Shown here one piece after another: positions 33,040 to 53,313 of a stretch of DNA of 64,000 bases (its first letter is position 1; every line of letters begins with the position of its first letter). The position numbers were made by a program, and so were the translations under genes. The stretch is taken from the NCBI GenBank assembly GCA_963699495.1, contig CAVOUB010000005.1:248001-312000 (forward strand), written 5' to 3'. Origin of the DNA: JAIBJN01 sp963699495. Lineage in GTDB: Bacteria; Actinomycetota; Thermoleophilia; Gaiellales; Gaiellaceae. The notes under the pieces were generated by a model. It was not told where the DNA came from and made no database searches. It worked only from the letters and a program-made list of their open reading frames with translations.

Positions 33040-34037
33040 TACGACTCGCCACCTGCGTCCTCAGGCGCCTCGGGCGCCGGGGTCTCGGGGACGGCGGGTG
33101 CAGCTTCGGGAGCCGGCGCGGCCTCGGGGGCCTGTGCCTCGGGCTCCGCCGGCGCTGCCCCGGCCTGAGGCTGCTGCTGCGCCTCCTGCTCGGGGGCCGG
33201 CTGCGTCGACTGCTCCTCGCGCCCGCCCGCACGGCGGCGCTGGCCGCGGCGCGGCCGGCCGACGGGGCCGAGGCCCTCGCGGTCTCCGCCTCCACGGCGC
33301 CCGCCCGGGCCGATGTTGCCGAGGCCGTCACGGCGTCCTCCGCGGCGGCGGGCCTGATCCTGCTCGCCCAGCCGTCCCGCGCCGGTGCGCTCGCCGCTGT
33401 CGAAGCCCTCGGGCATGATCTCGCCCTTGTTGATCCAGACCTTGACGCCGATGCGGCCGAAGGTCGTCTTCGCCTCGGCGAAGCCGTAGTCGATGTCGGC
33501 GCGCAGGGTGTGCAGCGGGACGCGGCCCTCCGAGTAGGTCTCCGAGCGCGACATCTCCGCGCCGCCCAGGCGGCCGCCGCACGTGATCTTCACGCCCTTG
33601 GCGCCGGAGCGGATGGCCGAGGCGAGCGAGCGCTTCATCGCGCGGCGGAAGCTCACGCGATTCTGGAGCTGCTCGGCGATCGACTGGGCCACGAGCTTGG
33701 CGTCCAGCTCCGGGCGCTTGATCTCGTTGATGTTGATCTGGACGTTCTTGTGCGTCATCCCGTGGATCTCGCGCCTGAGCGCGTCGACCTCTGCGCCGGA
33801 CTTGCCGATCACGATTCCCGGCCGGGCCGTGTAGATGTCGATGGTGATCCGCTGCTTGTCCTTGCGGATGAGGATGTCCGAGAGGCCCGCGTGCCCGAGC
33901 TTGCCGTAGATGTGCTCGCGGATCTTCACGTCCTCGATGATGTACGCCGGAAACTCCTTCGAGCCCGTGTACCAGTTCGACTTCCAGTCGTGGATGACGC
34001 CGACGCGCAAACCGCCGGGATGGATCTTCTGACCCAC
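33039..34037 (-). CDS. rpsC: 30S ribosomal protein S3 with Arg/Gly- and Pro/Glu-rich tail
   Basis: 332 residues from GTG 34037, which shares its first base with the corrected rplV stop. The KH domain is in DIYTARPGIVIGKSGAEVDA; the C-terminal S3 domain has AEMSRSETYSEGRVPLHTLR and GVKVWINKGEI. S3 normally ends near residue 215-230. Here about 110 more residues follow: first Arg/Gly-rich (RRRGGRRDGLGNIGPGGRRG), then Pro/Glu/Ala-rich. S3 lies at the mRNA entry site. Confidence 0.94.
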   Translation of the reverse strand: MGQKIHPGGLRVGVIHDWKSNWYTGSKEFPAYIIEDVKIREHIYGKLGHAGLSDILIRKDKQRITIDIYTARPGIVIGKSGAEVDALRREIHGMTHKNVQININEIKRPELDAKLVAQSIAEQLQNRVSFRRAMKRSLASAIRSGAKGVKITCGGRLGGAEMSRSETYSEGRVPLHTLRADIDYGFAEAKTTFGRIGVKVWINKGEIMPEGFDSGERTGAGRLGEQDQARRRGGRRDGLGNIGPGGRRGGGDREGLGPVGRPRRGQRRRAGGREEQSTQPAPEQEAQQQPQAGAAPAEPEAQAPEAAPAPEAAPAVPETPAPEAPEDAGGES

Positions 34038-34731
34038 TAGCTTTCGCTCCCCTCGTCGCTCTCGGTCGTCTCGGTCTTCTTCTTCCGGGTGGCCCTCGGC
34101 TTGGCGGGAGCCTTCGGCTCCTCGGCCCCTCGGGCCCGGCCTCCGCCTTCGGCTTCGCCGCGCGCGTGCGCTTCGGCTTCGGCGTCTCCTCGGCCTCTGC
34201 TTCGGCAGCCGTCGTCTCCTCGGCCTTCTTGCGCGGGGCACGCGTCCGCTTCGGCTTCTCCTCGGCGGGCGCTTCCTCCTCGACCTCGACGGCGGCCTCG
34301 TCGACGACGATCGGCTCCGGCTCCTCGGTCAGGGTGACGGGGGCGGGGCGCTCGATCGGCGCCGGGATGTCCTCGCCGCCCGGGAGGGCCAGCGCGATGG
34401 TGATGTGGCAGGTGCGCTTCTTGATCCGCCCCACGCGGCCGCGCGCGCGGGCGCGCCAGCGCTTCAGGGTCGGGCCGGCGCCGACGAAGGCGCTCACGAC
34501 GTAGAGCTCGTCGGACACGAGCCCGTGATTCGCCTCCGCGTTCGCGGCGGCCGAGTCGAGGACCTTGCGGACGTCGCGCGCGGCATCCCGCGTCATGAAC
34601 GCGAGGATCGTGCGCGCCTCGGGCACCGGACGGCCGCGGATCTGGTCGACGATGAGCTGTGCCTTGCGCGGCGCGGCGCGCACGTAGCGCGCCTCTGCGC
34701 GGACCTCGGAGCGTGTCTCGACGGCGGCCAT
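34037..34731 (-). CDS. rplV: 50S ribosomal protein L22 with C-terminal tail (frameshifted)
   Basis: L22 core is residues 1-120 (RYVRAAPRKAQLIVDQIRGR, AAANAEANHGLVSDELYVVS, RWRARARGRVGRIKKRTCHI). A Glu/Ala/Lys/Pro-rich tail follows. At the GGGG run 34126-34129 one base appears to be missing: the frame read from the ATG would run on through rpsC for 529 residues. With one G added the tail reads EGAEEPKAPAKPRATRKKKT and stops at TAG 34037, overlapping the rpsC GTG by one base like other gene joints here. Confidence 0.85.
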
Positions 34732-35015
34732 TACTTGCGCTTCACCTCGGTCTTGCGGTCGCCGGAGTGGCCGCGGAACAGCCGCGTCGGGGCGAACTCG
34801 CCCAGCTTGTGGCCGACCATGGCCTCCGTGACGAAGACGGGCACGTGGTTCTTGCCGTTGTGCACGGCGATCGTGTGCCCGACCATCTCGGGGAACACGG
34901 TCGAGGTGCGCGACCACGTGCGGAGCGGGCGCTTCTCGCCGGTCTCGTTCATCGTCTCGACGCGCTTGATGAGGCTCGCCTCCACGAACGGTCCTTTCTT
35001 GGAAGATCTACTCAC
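34731..35015 (-). CDS. rpsS: 30S ribosomal protein S19
   Basis: 94 residues from GTG 35015 (AAAGGA 7 bases upstream): SRSSKKGPFVEASLIKRVET, then RTWSRTSTVFPEMVGHTIAV and GHKLGEFAPTRLFRGHSG. The longer frame to 35057 lacks similarity. Its stop overlaps the rplV ATG by one base. Confidence 0.96.
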   Translation of the reverse strand: MSRSSKKGPFVEASLIKRVETMNETGEKRPLRTWSRTSTVFPEMVGHTIAVHNGKNHVPVFVTEAMVGHKLGEFAPTRLFRGHSGDRKTEVKRK

Positions 35016-35065
35016 GCGTGTCCTTTCGTTCTCCACCCGAGCAGAGCGAAGGGTCAAACCTCACT

Positions 35066-35094
35066 CCCGGGAAAATGCGCAGCATTTTTCCGGG
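35066..35094. other. hairpin in the rplB-rpsS spacer
   Basis: CCCGGGAAAATGC (35066-35078) and GCATTTTTCCGGG (35082-35094) form a 13-bp arm with one G-T pair and a 3-base loop. It stands alone in the 84-bp spacer, 5 bases from the rplB stop. Strongly AT-containing centre in a GC-rich context makes it stand out. Confidence 0.5.
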
Positions 35095-35099
35095 CATAC

Positions 35100-35942
<843 letters not shown>

Positions 35943-36000
35943 TAGTGGCTCTCCTCGTGACATTGGTGGATGCCCGGGGTGCGAGCACCACGCCAGGCAA

Positions 36001-36145
36001 ACGAGTGCCTCTGATCGAGGCACTCGTCAGGATGAGGTTCCCGCCCACCCGCGCTCGGGCTGGTTAGCCCGGGGGCGACTGAGGACGCCGCATGGCGCAG
36101 CGTGATCGCGCGCAGGGCGCCGCCGAATGTTGCGAGGTGAGCCAC
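36001..36145 (-). repeat. perfect hairpin plus degenerate copy D of the dispersed repeat (rplW-rplB spacer)
   Basis: ACGAGTGCCT (36001-36010) and AGGCACTCGT (36018-36027) form a perfect 10-bp stem with a 7-base loop. From about 36050, GCGCTCGGGCT-GGTT-AGCCCGGGGGCGACTG, then AGGACGCCGC, matches the core of copies A and B, but the central hairpin CGTAGCC/GGCTACG is replaced by CGGGCT/AGCCCG, which still pairs. The rest has drifted. Confidence 0.5.
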
Positions 36146-36442
36146 TTAGACGGCAGCCCCCTCGAAGATCTCGATCTTGTCGCCGGCGCGGAGCTGCACG
36201 ATGGCCTTCTTCCATCCGGGCTTCGTCCCCTTGCTCCAGCCGCGGCGCTTCGGCTTCGGCTGCACCTTGAGGACGTTCACGGACACGACCTTGACGTCGA
36301 ACAGCTGCTCGACCGCCTGGCGGATCTGCGTCTTGTGGGCCTTCGGATGCACCCGGAACGAGTACTTGTTGTCCTCGATCAGGCTGTAGCTCTTCTCCGA
36401 GACGACCGGGGTGATGATCACCTGGCGCGGGTCGAGGCTCAT
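36146..36442 (-). CDS. rplW: 50S ribosomal protein L23
   Basis: 98 residues from ATG 36442, overlapping the rplD stop by 4 bp. LDPRQVIITPVVSEKSYSLI, YSFRVHPKAHKTQIRQAVEQ, FDVKVVSVNVLKVQPKPKRRG are L23 features. L23 is the docking site for trigger factor at the exit tunnel. Confidence 0.96.
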   Translation of the reverse strand: MSLDPRQVIITPVVSEKSYSLIEDNKYSFRVHPKAHKTQIRQAVEQLFDVKVVSVNVLKVQPKPKRRGWSKGTKPGWKKAIVQLRAGDKIEIFEGAAV

Positions 36443-37072
36443 CTGGACATCACCTCGCTCACACGCTCGAGGGCTCCCTCGGTGGCGAGCACCGACCGGG
36501 CCCAGACGATCGCGCCGACCTCGAGCTCGGACGGCTCGACGATGAGCGCCCTCGGCAGGTTGCGAAAGCTCTTGACCAGCGCCACGTCGTCCGGCTGCGC
36601 GATCACGAGCAGGGGCAGCTGGGGGTCCCAGGCGGACATCAACGCCGCCGCGCTCCTGGTGGAGGGCTCGGCGAACGCGCCCGCGCCGATCACGGCCAGC
36701 GTCCCGCGCTGGGCGTGGTCGGAGAGCGCTGCCCGGAAGGCGGCGCGGTGCGCCTTGCGGTTCACCTTGACCTCGAAGCCGTGCGGCTGCTTGGCGAAGG
36801 CGACCCCCCCGCCGGTCCACTGCGGGGCGCGAGTCGATGCCCGCGCGCGCCCGGCCGGTGCCCTTCTGCCGCCACGGCTTGGAGCGACCGCCCGAGACGA
36901 GCCCGCGGCTCTTCGCGGCGCGCGTGCCGGAGCGCGCGGCCGCGGCCTCGGCCCGCACCGCCTCGTGGACGAGGTGGGGCTTGATCTCGGCTGCGAAGAC
37001 GATCTCCGCCAGCGTCAAGTCCTTGGACTTCTTGCCCGACGCATCGAGCACGGGTGCTTTCGGAGCCGCCAT
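36439..37072 (-). CDS. rplD: 50S ribosomal protein L4 (frameshifted)
   Basis: From ATG 37072 the first frame gives the N-terminus through GGRSKPWRQKGTGRARAG. One extra A at about 36838 then breaks it. In the second frame the family sequence continues without loss as STRAPQWTGGGVAFAKQPHG, then FEVKVNRKAHRAAFRAALSD, and the Rossmann-like end TLAVIGAGAF to LERVSEVMSR. L4 lines the exit tunnel and in some bacteria represses its own operon. Essential, so the break is probably a sequence error. Confidence 0.88.
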
Positions 37073-37686
37073 CAGCCCTCCCGCACCACGACATAGCCGT
37101 TCTTGTGACCCGGGACGGCGCCCTTGACGAGGAGGAGGTTCTGCTCGACGTCGCGGTCGACGACGGTGAGCCCGAGCTGGGTCACCGTCTTCGAGCCCAT
37201 CTGGCCCGCCATCTTCATGCCCTTGAAGACGCGCGAGGGCGTCGCCGAGGCGCCGATCGACCCGGGCGCGCGCACGTTGTGCGAGCCATGGGAGACCGGG
37301 CCGCGATGGAAGTTGTGTCGCTTGATCGTTCCCTGGAAGCCCTTGCCGATCGAGACGCCGGTCACCTTGACCTTCTCACCCGGCTCGAACGCCTCGACGG
37401 TGACGGTCTCCCCGGGGGCGAGCTCGCTCGGCCCGCGGAGCTCCACGAGCCGCCGGTGCGGCCCGACCTTGTGCTTGGCGAGGTGCCCGAGCTCGGGCTT
37501 CGTGAGCTTTCGCTCGGGCACCTCGTCGAAGGCGAGCTGCACGGCTTCGTAGCCGTCGGCTTCCGTCGTGCGCACGGCGACCACGGGGCAGGGCCCCGCC
37601 TCGATCACCGTCACGGGCGTGAGCACGCCGGTCTCCTGGTCGAAGACCTGCGTCATGCCCAGCTTTCTGCCGACGATGCCTTTCAC
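37072..37686 (-). CDS. rplC: 50S ribosomal protein L3
   Basis: 204 residues from GTG 37686. KGIVGRKLGMTQVFDQETGV, then GFQGTIKRHNFHRGPVSHGS and PGSIGASATPSRVFKGMKMA are L3 marks; the finger reaches the peptidyl-transferase centre. The ribosome-binding sequence (GGTGAT) comes from the end of repeat copy B. The stop overlaps the rplD ATG by one base. Confidence 0.96.
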   Translation of the reverse strand: MKGIVGRKLGMTQVFDQETGVLTPVTVIEAGPCPVVAVRTTEADGYEAVQLAFDEVPERKLTKPELGHLAKHKVGPHRRLVELRGPSELAPGETVTVEAFEPGEKVKVTGVSIGKGFQGTIKRHNFHRGPVSHGSHNVRAPGSIGASATPSRVFKGMKMAGQMGSKTVTQLGLTVVDRDVEQNLLLVKGAVPGHKNGYVVVREG

Positions 37687-37688
37687 GA

Positions 37689-37852
37689 GCGATCACCGGC
37701 CGAGCAGATCGTGCTCTGGGCCCGCGAAAAGCGAGCGTCGCAAGGACACAGGGAGCGTTCGTAGCCGGAGGCTACGGGCGCGACCGAGGACGCCGCGAGG
37801 CGACGCTTTGCAGCGGGATCCAGAGTGCGAGCTGGGAGGTTGGGGGTCGCCA
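37689..37852 (-). repeat. hairpin-forming dispersed repeat, copy B (rpsJ-rplC spacer)
   Basis: A 164-bp spacer almost the same as 23510-23672. It keeps the central hairpin CGTAGCC-GGA-GGCTACG and the outer AGCGTCGC/GCGACGCT pair. Where copy A has CTCTCGG opposite CCGAGAG, this one has CTCTGGG-C-CC opposite GGATCCAGAG, so changes on one arm are matched on the other. It follows the rpsJ stop at once and ends in the rplC ribosome-binding site. Confidence 0.85.
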
Positions 37853-38161
37853 TTACAGCTTGATCTCGATGTCCACGCCTGCGGGGAGATCCAGCCGCAT
37901 CAGGGAGTCGACCGTCTTCGGGGTCGGCGAGTGGATGTCGATCAGGCGCTTGTGCGTGCGCACCTCGAAGTGCTCACGGGAGTCCTTGTCCTTGAACGGG
38001 CTCCGGATCACCGTGTAGACGTTCTTCTCGGTGGGCAGGGGCACCGGCCCGGTCACGGTCGCACCGGTGCGCTGCGCCGTCTCGACGATCGACAGCGCCG
38101 ACCGGTCGAGCTGGGTGTGGTCGTACCCCTTGAGGCGGATGCGGATCTTCTGCTGCGGCAA
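37853..38161 (-). CDS. rpsJ: 30S ribosomal protein S10
   Basis: 102 residues from TTG 38161 (GGAG upstream). QKIRIRLKGYDHTQLDRSAL and RSPFKDKDSREHFEVRTHKR, LIDIHSPTPKTVDSLM are S10. Besides the ribosome it is NusE in transcription antitermination. It lies 16 bp after tuf, so the str and S10 operons are probably joined. Confidence 0.96.
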   Translation of the reverse strand: MPQQKIRIRLKGYDHTQLDRSALSIVETAQRTGATVTGPVPLPTEKNVYTVIRSPFKDKDSREHFEVRTHKRLIDIHSPTPKTVDSLMRLDLPAGVDIEIKL

Positions 38162-38177
38162 GCGGCTTCTCCGATCC

Positions 38178-39368
<1,191 letters not shown>

Positions 39369-39393
39369 CAGCTCCTCCGGTGGTCTTTCCTAG

Positions 39394-39438
39394 ATGCTTG
39401 GCCGGTAATTGGCGAGTGCTTGAATTGCTGGTCAAGCA

Positions 39439-39439
<1 letters not shown>
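39394..39439. other. hairpin in the tuf-fusA spacer
   Basis: ATGCTTG (39394-39400) and CAAGCAT (39433-39439) pair perfectly. The next ten bases on each side (GCCGGTAATT and AATTGCTGGT) pair too if G-T pairs are allowed on the plus strand; in the minus-strand mRNA those become A-C mismatches. It begins right at the fusA stop. Confidence 0.4.
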
Positions 39440-41540
<2,101 letters not shown>

Positions 41541-41547
<7 letters not shown>

Positions 41548-42011
41548 CTGTAGTGGGCGAAGGCCTTGTTGGCCTGCGCCATCCGGTAGAGGTCGTCCTT
41601 GCGCTTGAACGCGCCGCCCTGCTGGTTGAGCGCGTCCATGATCTCGTTCGCGAGCTTCTCGTCCATCGCCTTCTCGCGGCGGTCCCGCGCGTAGCCCACG
41701 AGCCAGCGCACGGCGAGCGTGCGCGCGCGGCGCTGCGGCACCTCCACGGGCACCTGGTAGTTGGCTCCCCCGACGCGGCGGGAGCGAACCTCGAGGACGG
41801 GCGTGACCGTCTTGACGGCCTGCTCGAGCACCTCGACGGGCGGCTTGCCGCTTCGCTCGCCGACCTTCTCCAGCGCGGAGTAGACGATGTGCTCGGCCGT
41901 CGACTTCTTGCCCTTGACCATGACCTTGTTGACCACCTGCGAGACGAGCCTGGACCCGTAGAGGGGATCCGGGTCGAGCTCGCGAACGGGGATCTCTGCA
42001 CGGCGCGGCAT
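41541..42011 (-). CDS. rpsG: 30S ribosomal protein S7
   Basis: 156 residues from ATG 42011: MPRRAEIPVRELDPDPLYGS, then GGANYQVPVEVPQRRARTLA, LANEIMDALNQQGGAFKRKD and the terminal FAHYRW. S7 organises the small-subunit head. Two bases after the rpsL stop. Confidence 0.97.
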
Positions 42012-42013
42012 GC

Positions 42014-42385
42014 TTACGACCCCTTCTTCGCGCCGTACTTGGAGCGCCCCTGGCGCCGCTCGGCGACGCCGCCGGCGTCGAGCGCGGCGCGGATCACCTT
42101 GTAGCGGAAGCCCGGGAGGTCCTTGACGCGGCCGCCGCGGATGAGGACGACGGAATGCTCCTGGAGGTTGTGTCCCTCGCCCGGAATGTACGCCCCGACC
42201 TCCATCTGGTTCGTCAGCCGCACGCGCGCGACCTTGCGCAGCGCGGAGTTCGGCTTCTTCGGCGTGGTCGTGTACACGCGCGTGCACACACCCCGCTTCT
42301 GCGGGGCGCCGCGGAGGGCAGGTGTCTTGACCTTGGTCGGAGGGGTCTTGCGACCCTTCCGGACGAGCTGATTCACGGTTGGCAC
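42014..42385 (-). CDS. rpsL: 30S ribosomal protein S12
   Basis: 123 residues from GTG 42385 (AGAAGGA upstream). PTVNQLVRKGRKTPPTKVKT, KKPNSALRKVARVRLTNQME and EHSVVLIRGGRVKDLPGFRY are S12; the Lys in TPKKPNS (the K43 position, streptomycin-sensitive form) and the Lys in GRVKDLPG (the K88 position) are wild type. First gene of the superoperon. Confidence 0.97.
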   Translation of the reverse strand: MPTVNQLVRKGRKTPPTKVKTPALRGAPQKRGVCTRVYTTTPKKPNSALRKVARVRLTNQMEVGAYIPGEGHNLQEHSVVLIRGGRVKDLPGFRYKVIRAALDAGGVAERRQGRSKYGAKKGS

Positions 42386-42479
42386 GCGGTGTTGAATCCT
42401 TCTCTTCGAGGTGTCTCGGGACGGCTCCCAGACGCAACAAAAGGTCGGCGTGGGGCGGGCCCAAGCCGAACCTTGCGGC

Positions 42480-42509
42480 ATGCTAGCAGCTGGGCGCGGG
42501 CTGTCGCCA
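42480..42509 (-). promoter_or_regulatory. candidate promoter of the rpsL superoperon
   Basis: On the minus strand TGGCGA (42509-42504), an 18-base spacer and TAGCAT (42485-42480) lie about 95 bases before the rpsL start. The match to sigma-70 type boxes is fair; this is the only spacer long enough for a main promoter upstream of rpsL. Confidence 0.4.
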
Positions 42510-42558
42510 GGGATTGTCCCGGCCCCGGCGCCCGCGTATCGTGGGTTCGCGCCCTTCC

Positions 42559-43747
42559 ATGCTTCCGCTCGCCGATACCGCCACCTGGGTCGCCGTGGGC
42601 TTCGCCATCGGAGCGGCCCTGCTGGCCCTCACGGCCTCGCTCGTCCTCCTCGGGCTCGTGCTGCGGCGGACGCGCGGCGCCGGGATCGAGCAGTCGCCTC
42701 GGCCCGAGCCCGGCTCCGGAGGAGCTCGAGGACGCTCTCGAGGACGCGCGCGCCGAGACGGCCCGCTCGCGCCGCCTGTCCGAGATCGCCACGACCATCG
42801 ACCTGGACGCGGTCCTCGAGCGCACGCTGGCCGCAGCTGCGTCGACCGACGGGATCGACGCGGCGATGGCCGTGGTGCGCCAGACGGAGGACACGCCCAT
42901 CATCGCGACGTTCGGGATGACCGCCGAGGAGGCGGCCCGCCAGCCGGTTTCGAGCTCTCCCTCGGGCGGGGCGAGGGCCGTTCGCATCAGCTATCGCTAC
43001 GACGCGAGCGGCGAGCAGGCGCACGAGCCGGCGGGCGACCTTATCCGCGGCGGCGTCGCCGTCCCTCTGCGCGAGGAGCACGTCGGCACGATCGGGACGC
43101 TCGCCGTCTTCTGGCGCGGCGGCGACCGGGTCCCCGAGGACGAGGAGATCGCGGTGCTCGAGACGCTCGCACAGACGAGCGCCCCGGCGATCCGAAACGC
43201 ACAGGAGTTCCGGGAGGCCCGGCAGCTGGCCGACATCGATGCGCTCACCGGCGTCCACAACCGCCGCTACTTCCACGAGACGCTCGAGCGGGAGTGCGCC
43301 CGGGCCCAGCGCTACGAGCGCGGGCTCGCGCTGATCGTCCTCGACATCGACGACTTCAAGGAGACGAACGACCGCCTGGGACACCTCGCCGGCGACGACG
43401 TCCTCGCCGCGGTCGCCGAGCGCCTGCGCGACGCCGTGCGCCAGTCGGACGTCGCCTGCCGCGTGGGCGGGGACGAGTTCGCCGTCATCCTCCCGGAGGC
43501 GGGCGCTCGCGACGCCGAACAGCTCTACCGCCGGATCCAGTTCGCGGTCGGCTCCGGCGCATCGGGCCCGGCCGAGCGTGTCCGCCTCTCCGCCGGAATC
43601 GCGGAGCTCAGGCCCGAGGACGACGCCGTCGCGCTCTTCCAGCGTGCCGACGACGCCCTCTACCGCGCGAAGGAGGGCGGCAAGGGCCAGGTGCAGCAGG
43701 CCGAGGGCCCGCCGGGCGGCTGGGCTCTGGAGCCCGGCTCCGGCTAG
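42559..43747 (+). CDS. membrane-anchored GAF-GGDEF diguanylate cyclase (frameshifted)
   Basis: The ATG at 42559 starts one membrane segment (TWVAVGFAIGAALLALTASL and on). One extra C at about 42709 then breaks the frame. In the next frame follow a short coiled coil (PEELEDALEDARAETARSRR), a GAF-like sensor (residues about 75-220) and a GGDEF domain. The active loop is GGDEF, and RQSD five residues before it is the product-inhibition I-site, so it should make cyclic di-GMP. No EAL domain is present. The ligand of the GAF part is unknown. It is divergent from rpsL. Confidence 0.82.
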
Positions 43748-43757
43748 CTCTCTGGTC

Positions 43758-43923
43758 TAGGAGGGTTTGGCGGAATGTCGCTCGTCGTCGGGGTGCGATG
43801 GTCGTTCCGAGGCAAGGACGCAGGGAGTGCTCGTAGCGAAGAGCTACGGGCGCGACCGAGGACGCAGCATCGGGGCGAGCAGCGCGGCCCGGCGGCACAG
43901 CCGCAATTCGCCAAACCCTCCTA
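43758..43923. repeat. dispersed repeat relative, copy C, with 15-bp terminal inverted repeats
   Basis: TAGGAGGGTTTGGCG (43758-43772) and its exact reverse complement (43909-43923) bracket 136 bp. The core shares GCAAGGACGCAGGGAGTGCT, then CGTAGC-GAAGA-GCTACG hairpin, GGGCGCGACCGAGGACGC with copies A and B. The outer arms differ. It fills the spacer between two convergent genes and covers the stop of the small gene at 43921, so it might also end transcription both ways. Confidence 0.75.
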
Positions 43924-44103
43924 AGGCTGGGAGGCGAGCCCGACGGCGCTCGCAACCTGCTCGCGGCGCCGGACGAGGGTGCGCACGTCCTCGAGGAAGC
44001 GCGCGCAGTCAGACTCGAGCTCGCTCGAGAGGAAATGCCCGGGAGGGGCCGTCGGCGCCTGCTCGTCGGCAGGCGGGCGCTCGCGTTCACCGGGACCAGT
44101 CAC
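43921..44103 (-). CDS. small hypothetical protein
   Basis: 60 residues from GTG 44103, chosen because GGGGAGGAAC lies right before it; GTG 44115 would add four. The product has a Pro/Glu-rich start and a helix (LSSELESDCARFLEDVRTLV) with a basic end. No family recognised. Its stop lies in the terminal repeat of copy C, and its upstream region has two DnaA-box-like sites. Confidence 0.4.
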   Translation of the reverse strand: MTGPGERERPPADEQAPTAPPGHFLSSELESDCARFLEDVRTLVRRREQVASAVGLASQP

Positions 44104-44120
44104 GTTCCTCCCCACTTCGC

Positions 44121-44138
44121 TGTGGATACTGTGGATAA
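44121..44138. promoter_or_regulatory. two adjacent DnaA-box-like 9-mers
   Basis: TGTGGATAC (44121-44129) and TGTGGATAA (44130-44138), that is TTATCCACA and GTATCCACA on the minus strand, back to back in the same orientation, 18-35 bases before the small gene start. The second is a perfect consensus DnaA box. No dnaA, dnaN or other origin gene is near, so this is not evidence for oriC. Confidence 0.5.
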
Positions 44139-44288
44139 CTCCTCCGCGGACGCCCTCGCGCGGCTTGTCCGAGTGCCCTCTGCGCCTGCGACGAGGGCCA
44201 GTCTACGCTGCGCCACCGCACCGCCGATCCCCCTTTCGAGGGATGCCCCACGAAGTCCTCGCAAAGAGCGCAAAAATCGGGGGACCGC

Positions 44289-44825
44289 CTACGCGCGGGC
44301 GATTGCCCGCCAGAGCCCCTCGTACTCGACCACGAGCCCGTGCTCGTCGACGGTCAGGTCCGCGGCGAAGCTGCCCGACGAGTAGCGGTAGCGATCCTCC
44401 GCAAGTCGCTCGTACCGCTGCTCGGCGCGCTCGACGCGAAGCTCGGGCCACCTGAGCCAGGCAACCTGCACCTTTGCTCTCTCGCCCACCCGGAGGCCCA
44501 GGCGGCGGATCGGCAGCGTGTTCGTGGCCGGCGTGAAGCCCAGGTCGACGTCGACGCAGTCACGGAACTCGGGCGGGCGCTCCTCACCGGACCACAGTGT
44601 CCCGAGCTCGACCGGCTTCAGGATGTCGCCGCCGGCGAACGCGATCACCACCTCGACGTCCTCGGTCACCCACGCGCGGTCGACGCCTACCGAGTAGCGG
44701 ATCTCGGCAGGGCCCCGCTCGGCCGCGAGCAGAACGGTTCCGCGGAGCCGCCAGCCCCGGCGCTCCTTCTCGAGCACGCAGAGCTCGCTCCCGCCCTTGC
44801 TGAACTCCCAGAGGATCGCCGTCAC
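44289..44825 (-). CDS. putative glycolipid-binding protein (PF06475-like)
   Basis: 178 residues from GTG 44825. Matches the DUF1089/putative glycolipid-binding pattern: WRLRGTVLLAAERGPAEIRY, a VD-AWVTEDVEVV strand, VDVDLGFTPATNTLPIRRLG, VAWLRWPELRVERAEQRYER, LTVDEHGLVVEYEGLW. Cytoplasmic, no signal peptide. Function rests on the family name only. The frame is open upstream to 44876, but that part is the rpoC terminator hairpin, so I reject the longer start. Confidence 0.7.
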   Translation of the reverse strand: MTAILWEFSKGGSELCVLEKERRGWRLRGTVLLAAERGPAEIRYSVGVDRAWVTEDVEVVIAFAGGDILKPVELGTLWSGEERPPEFRDCVDVDLGFTPATNTLPIRRLGLRVGERAKVQVAWLRWPELRVERAEQRYERLAEDRYRYSSGSFAADLTVDEHGLVVEYEGLWRAIARA

Positions 44826-44845
44826 GGCACGGGCAGCATAGAACC

Positions 44846-44873
44846 ACCGAGGGCGCCTTCCGGCGCCCTCGGT
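44846..44873 (-). terminator. terminator hairpin after rpoC
   Basis: ACCGAGGGCGCC (44846-44857) and GGCGCCCTCGGT (44862-44873) form a perfect 12-bp stem with a 4-base loop, 22 bases after the rpoC stop. The T tract is weak, common in GC-rich bacteria. Confidence 0.75.
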
Positions 44874-44895
44874 CACGTCGATCCTGTGGGGCCTA

Positions 44896-49479
<4,584 letters not shown>

Positions 49480-49496
49480 AGCGTCGCTCCCCTACC

Positions 49497-53111
<3,615 letters not shown>

Positions 53112-53188
53112 GGACGGAGACCTCCCTCTAGGCAGGGTCTAGCGACAAGTAAACAAGCAGAATCTGCAGAACAGCGGCGCGACCGATA

Positions 53189-53218
53189 AGAGTAGCACGA
53201 CGAGCGGCCCCCGCGCAA
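53189..53218 (-). promoter_or_regulatory. candidate rpoBC promoter
   Basis: Minus strand TTGCGC (53218-53213), 18-base spacer, TACTCT (53194-53189), about 78 bases before the rpoB start. A second -10-like TATAGT lies at 53259-53254 without a clear -35. The 202-bp stretch 53112-53313 holds no gene. Confidence 0.4.
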
Positions 53219-53313
53219 CGCAAAGCGCGCGGAAACCGCTAGATCGGGCTCGTACTATAGCGCGTTCCCGCCGAATTCGCGAGCGGGTCCGCCCCAGCCC
53301 GCCGGGCCTCCTA

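Noticed and set aside
33328..34036. Extension of L22 through rpsC to give a 529-residue protein
   Set aside because: Result of a missing base in a GGGG run; the corrected frame stops at 34037 at a normal gene joint.
42400..44150. Replication origin suggested by the DnaA boxes
   Set aside because: Only two boxes, no AT-rich unwinding region and no dnaA, dnaN or gyrase genes.
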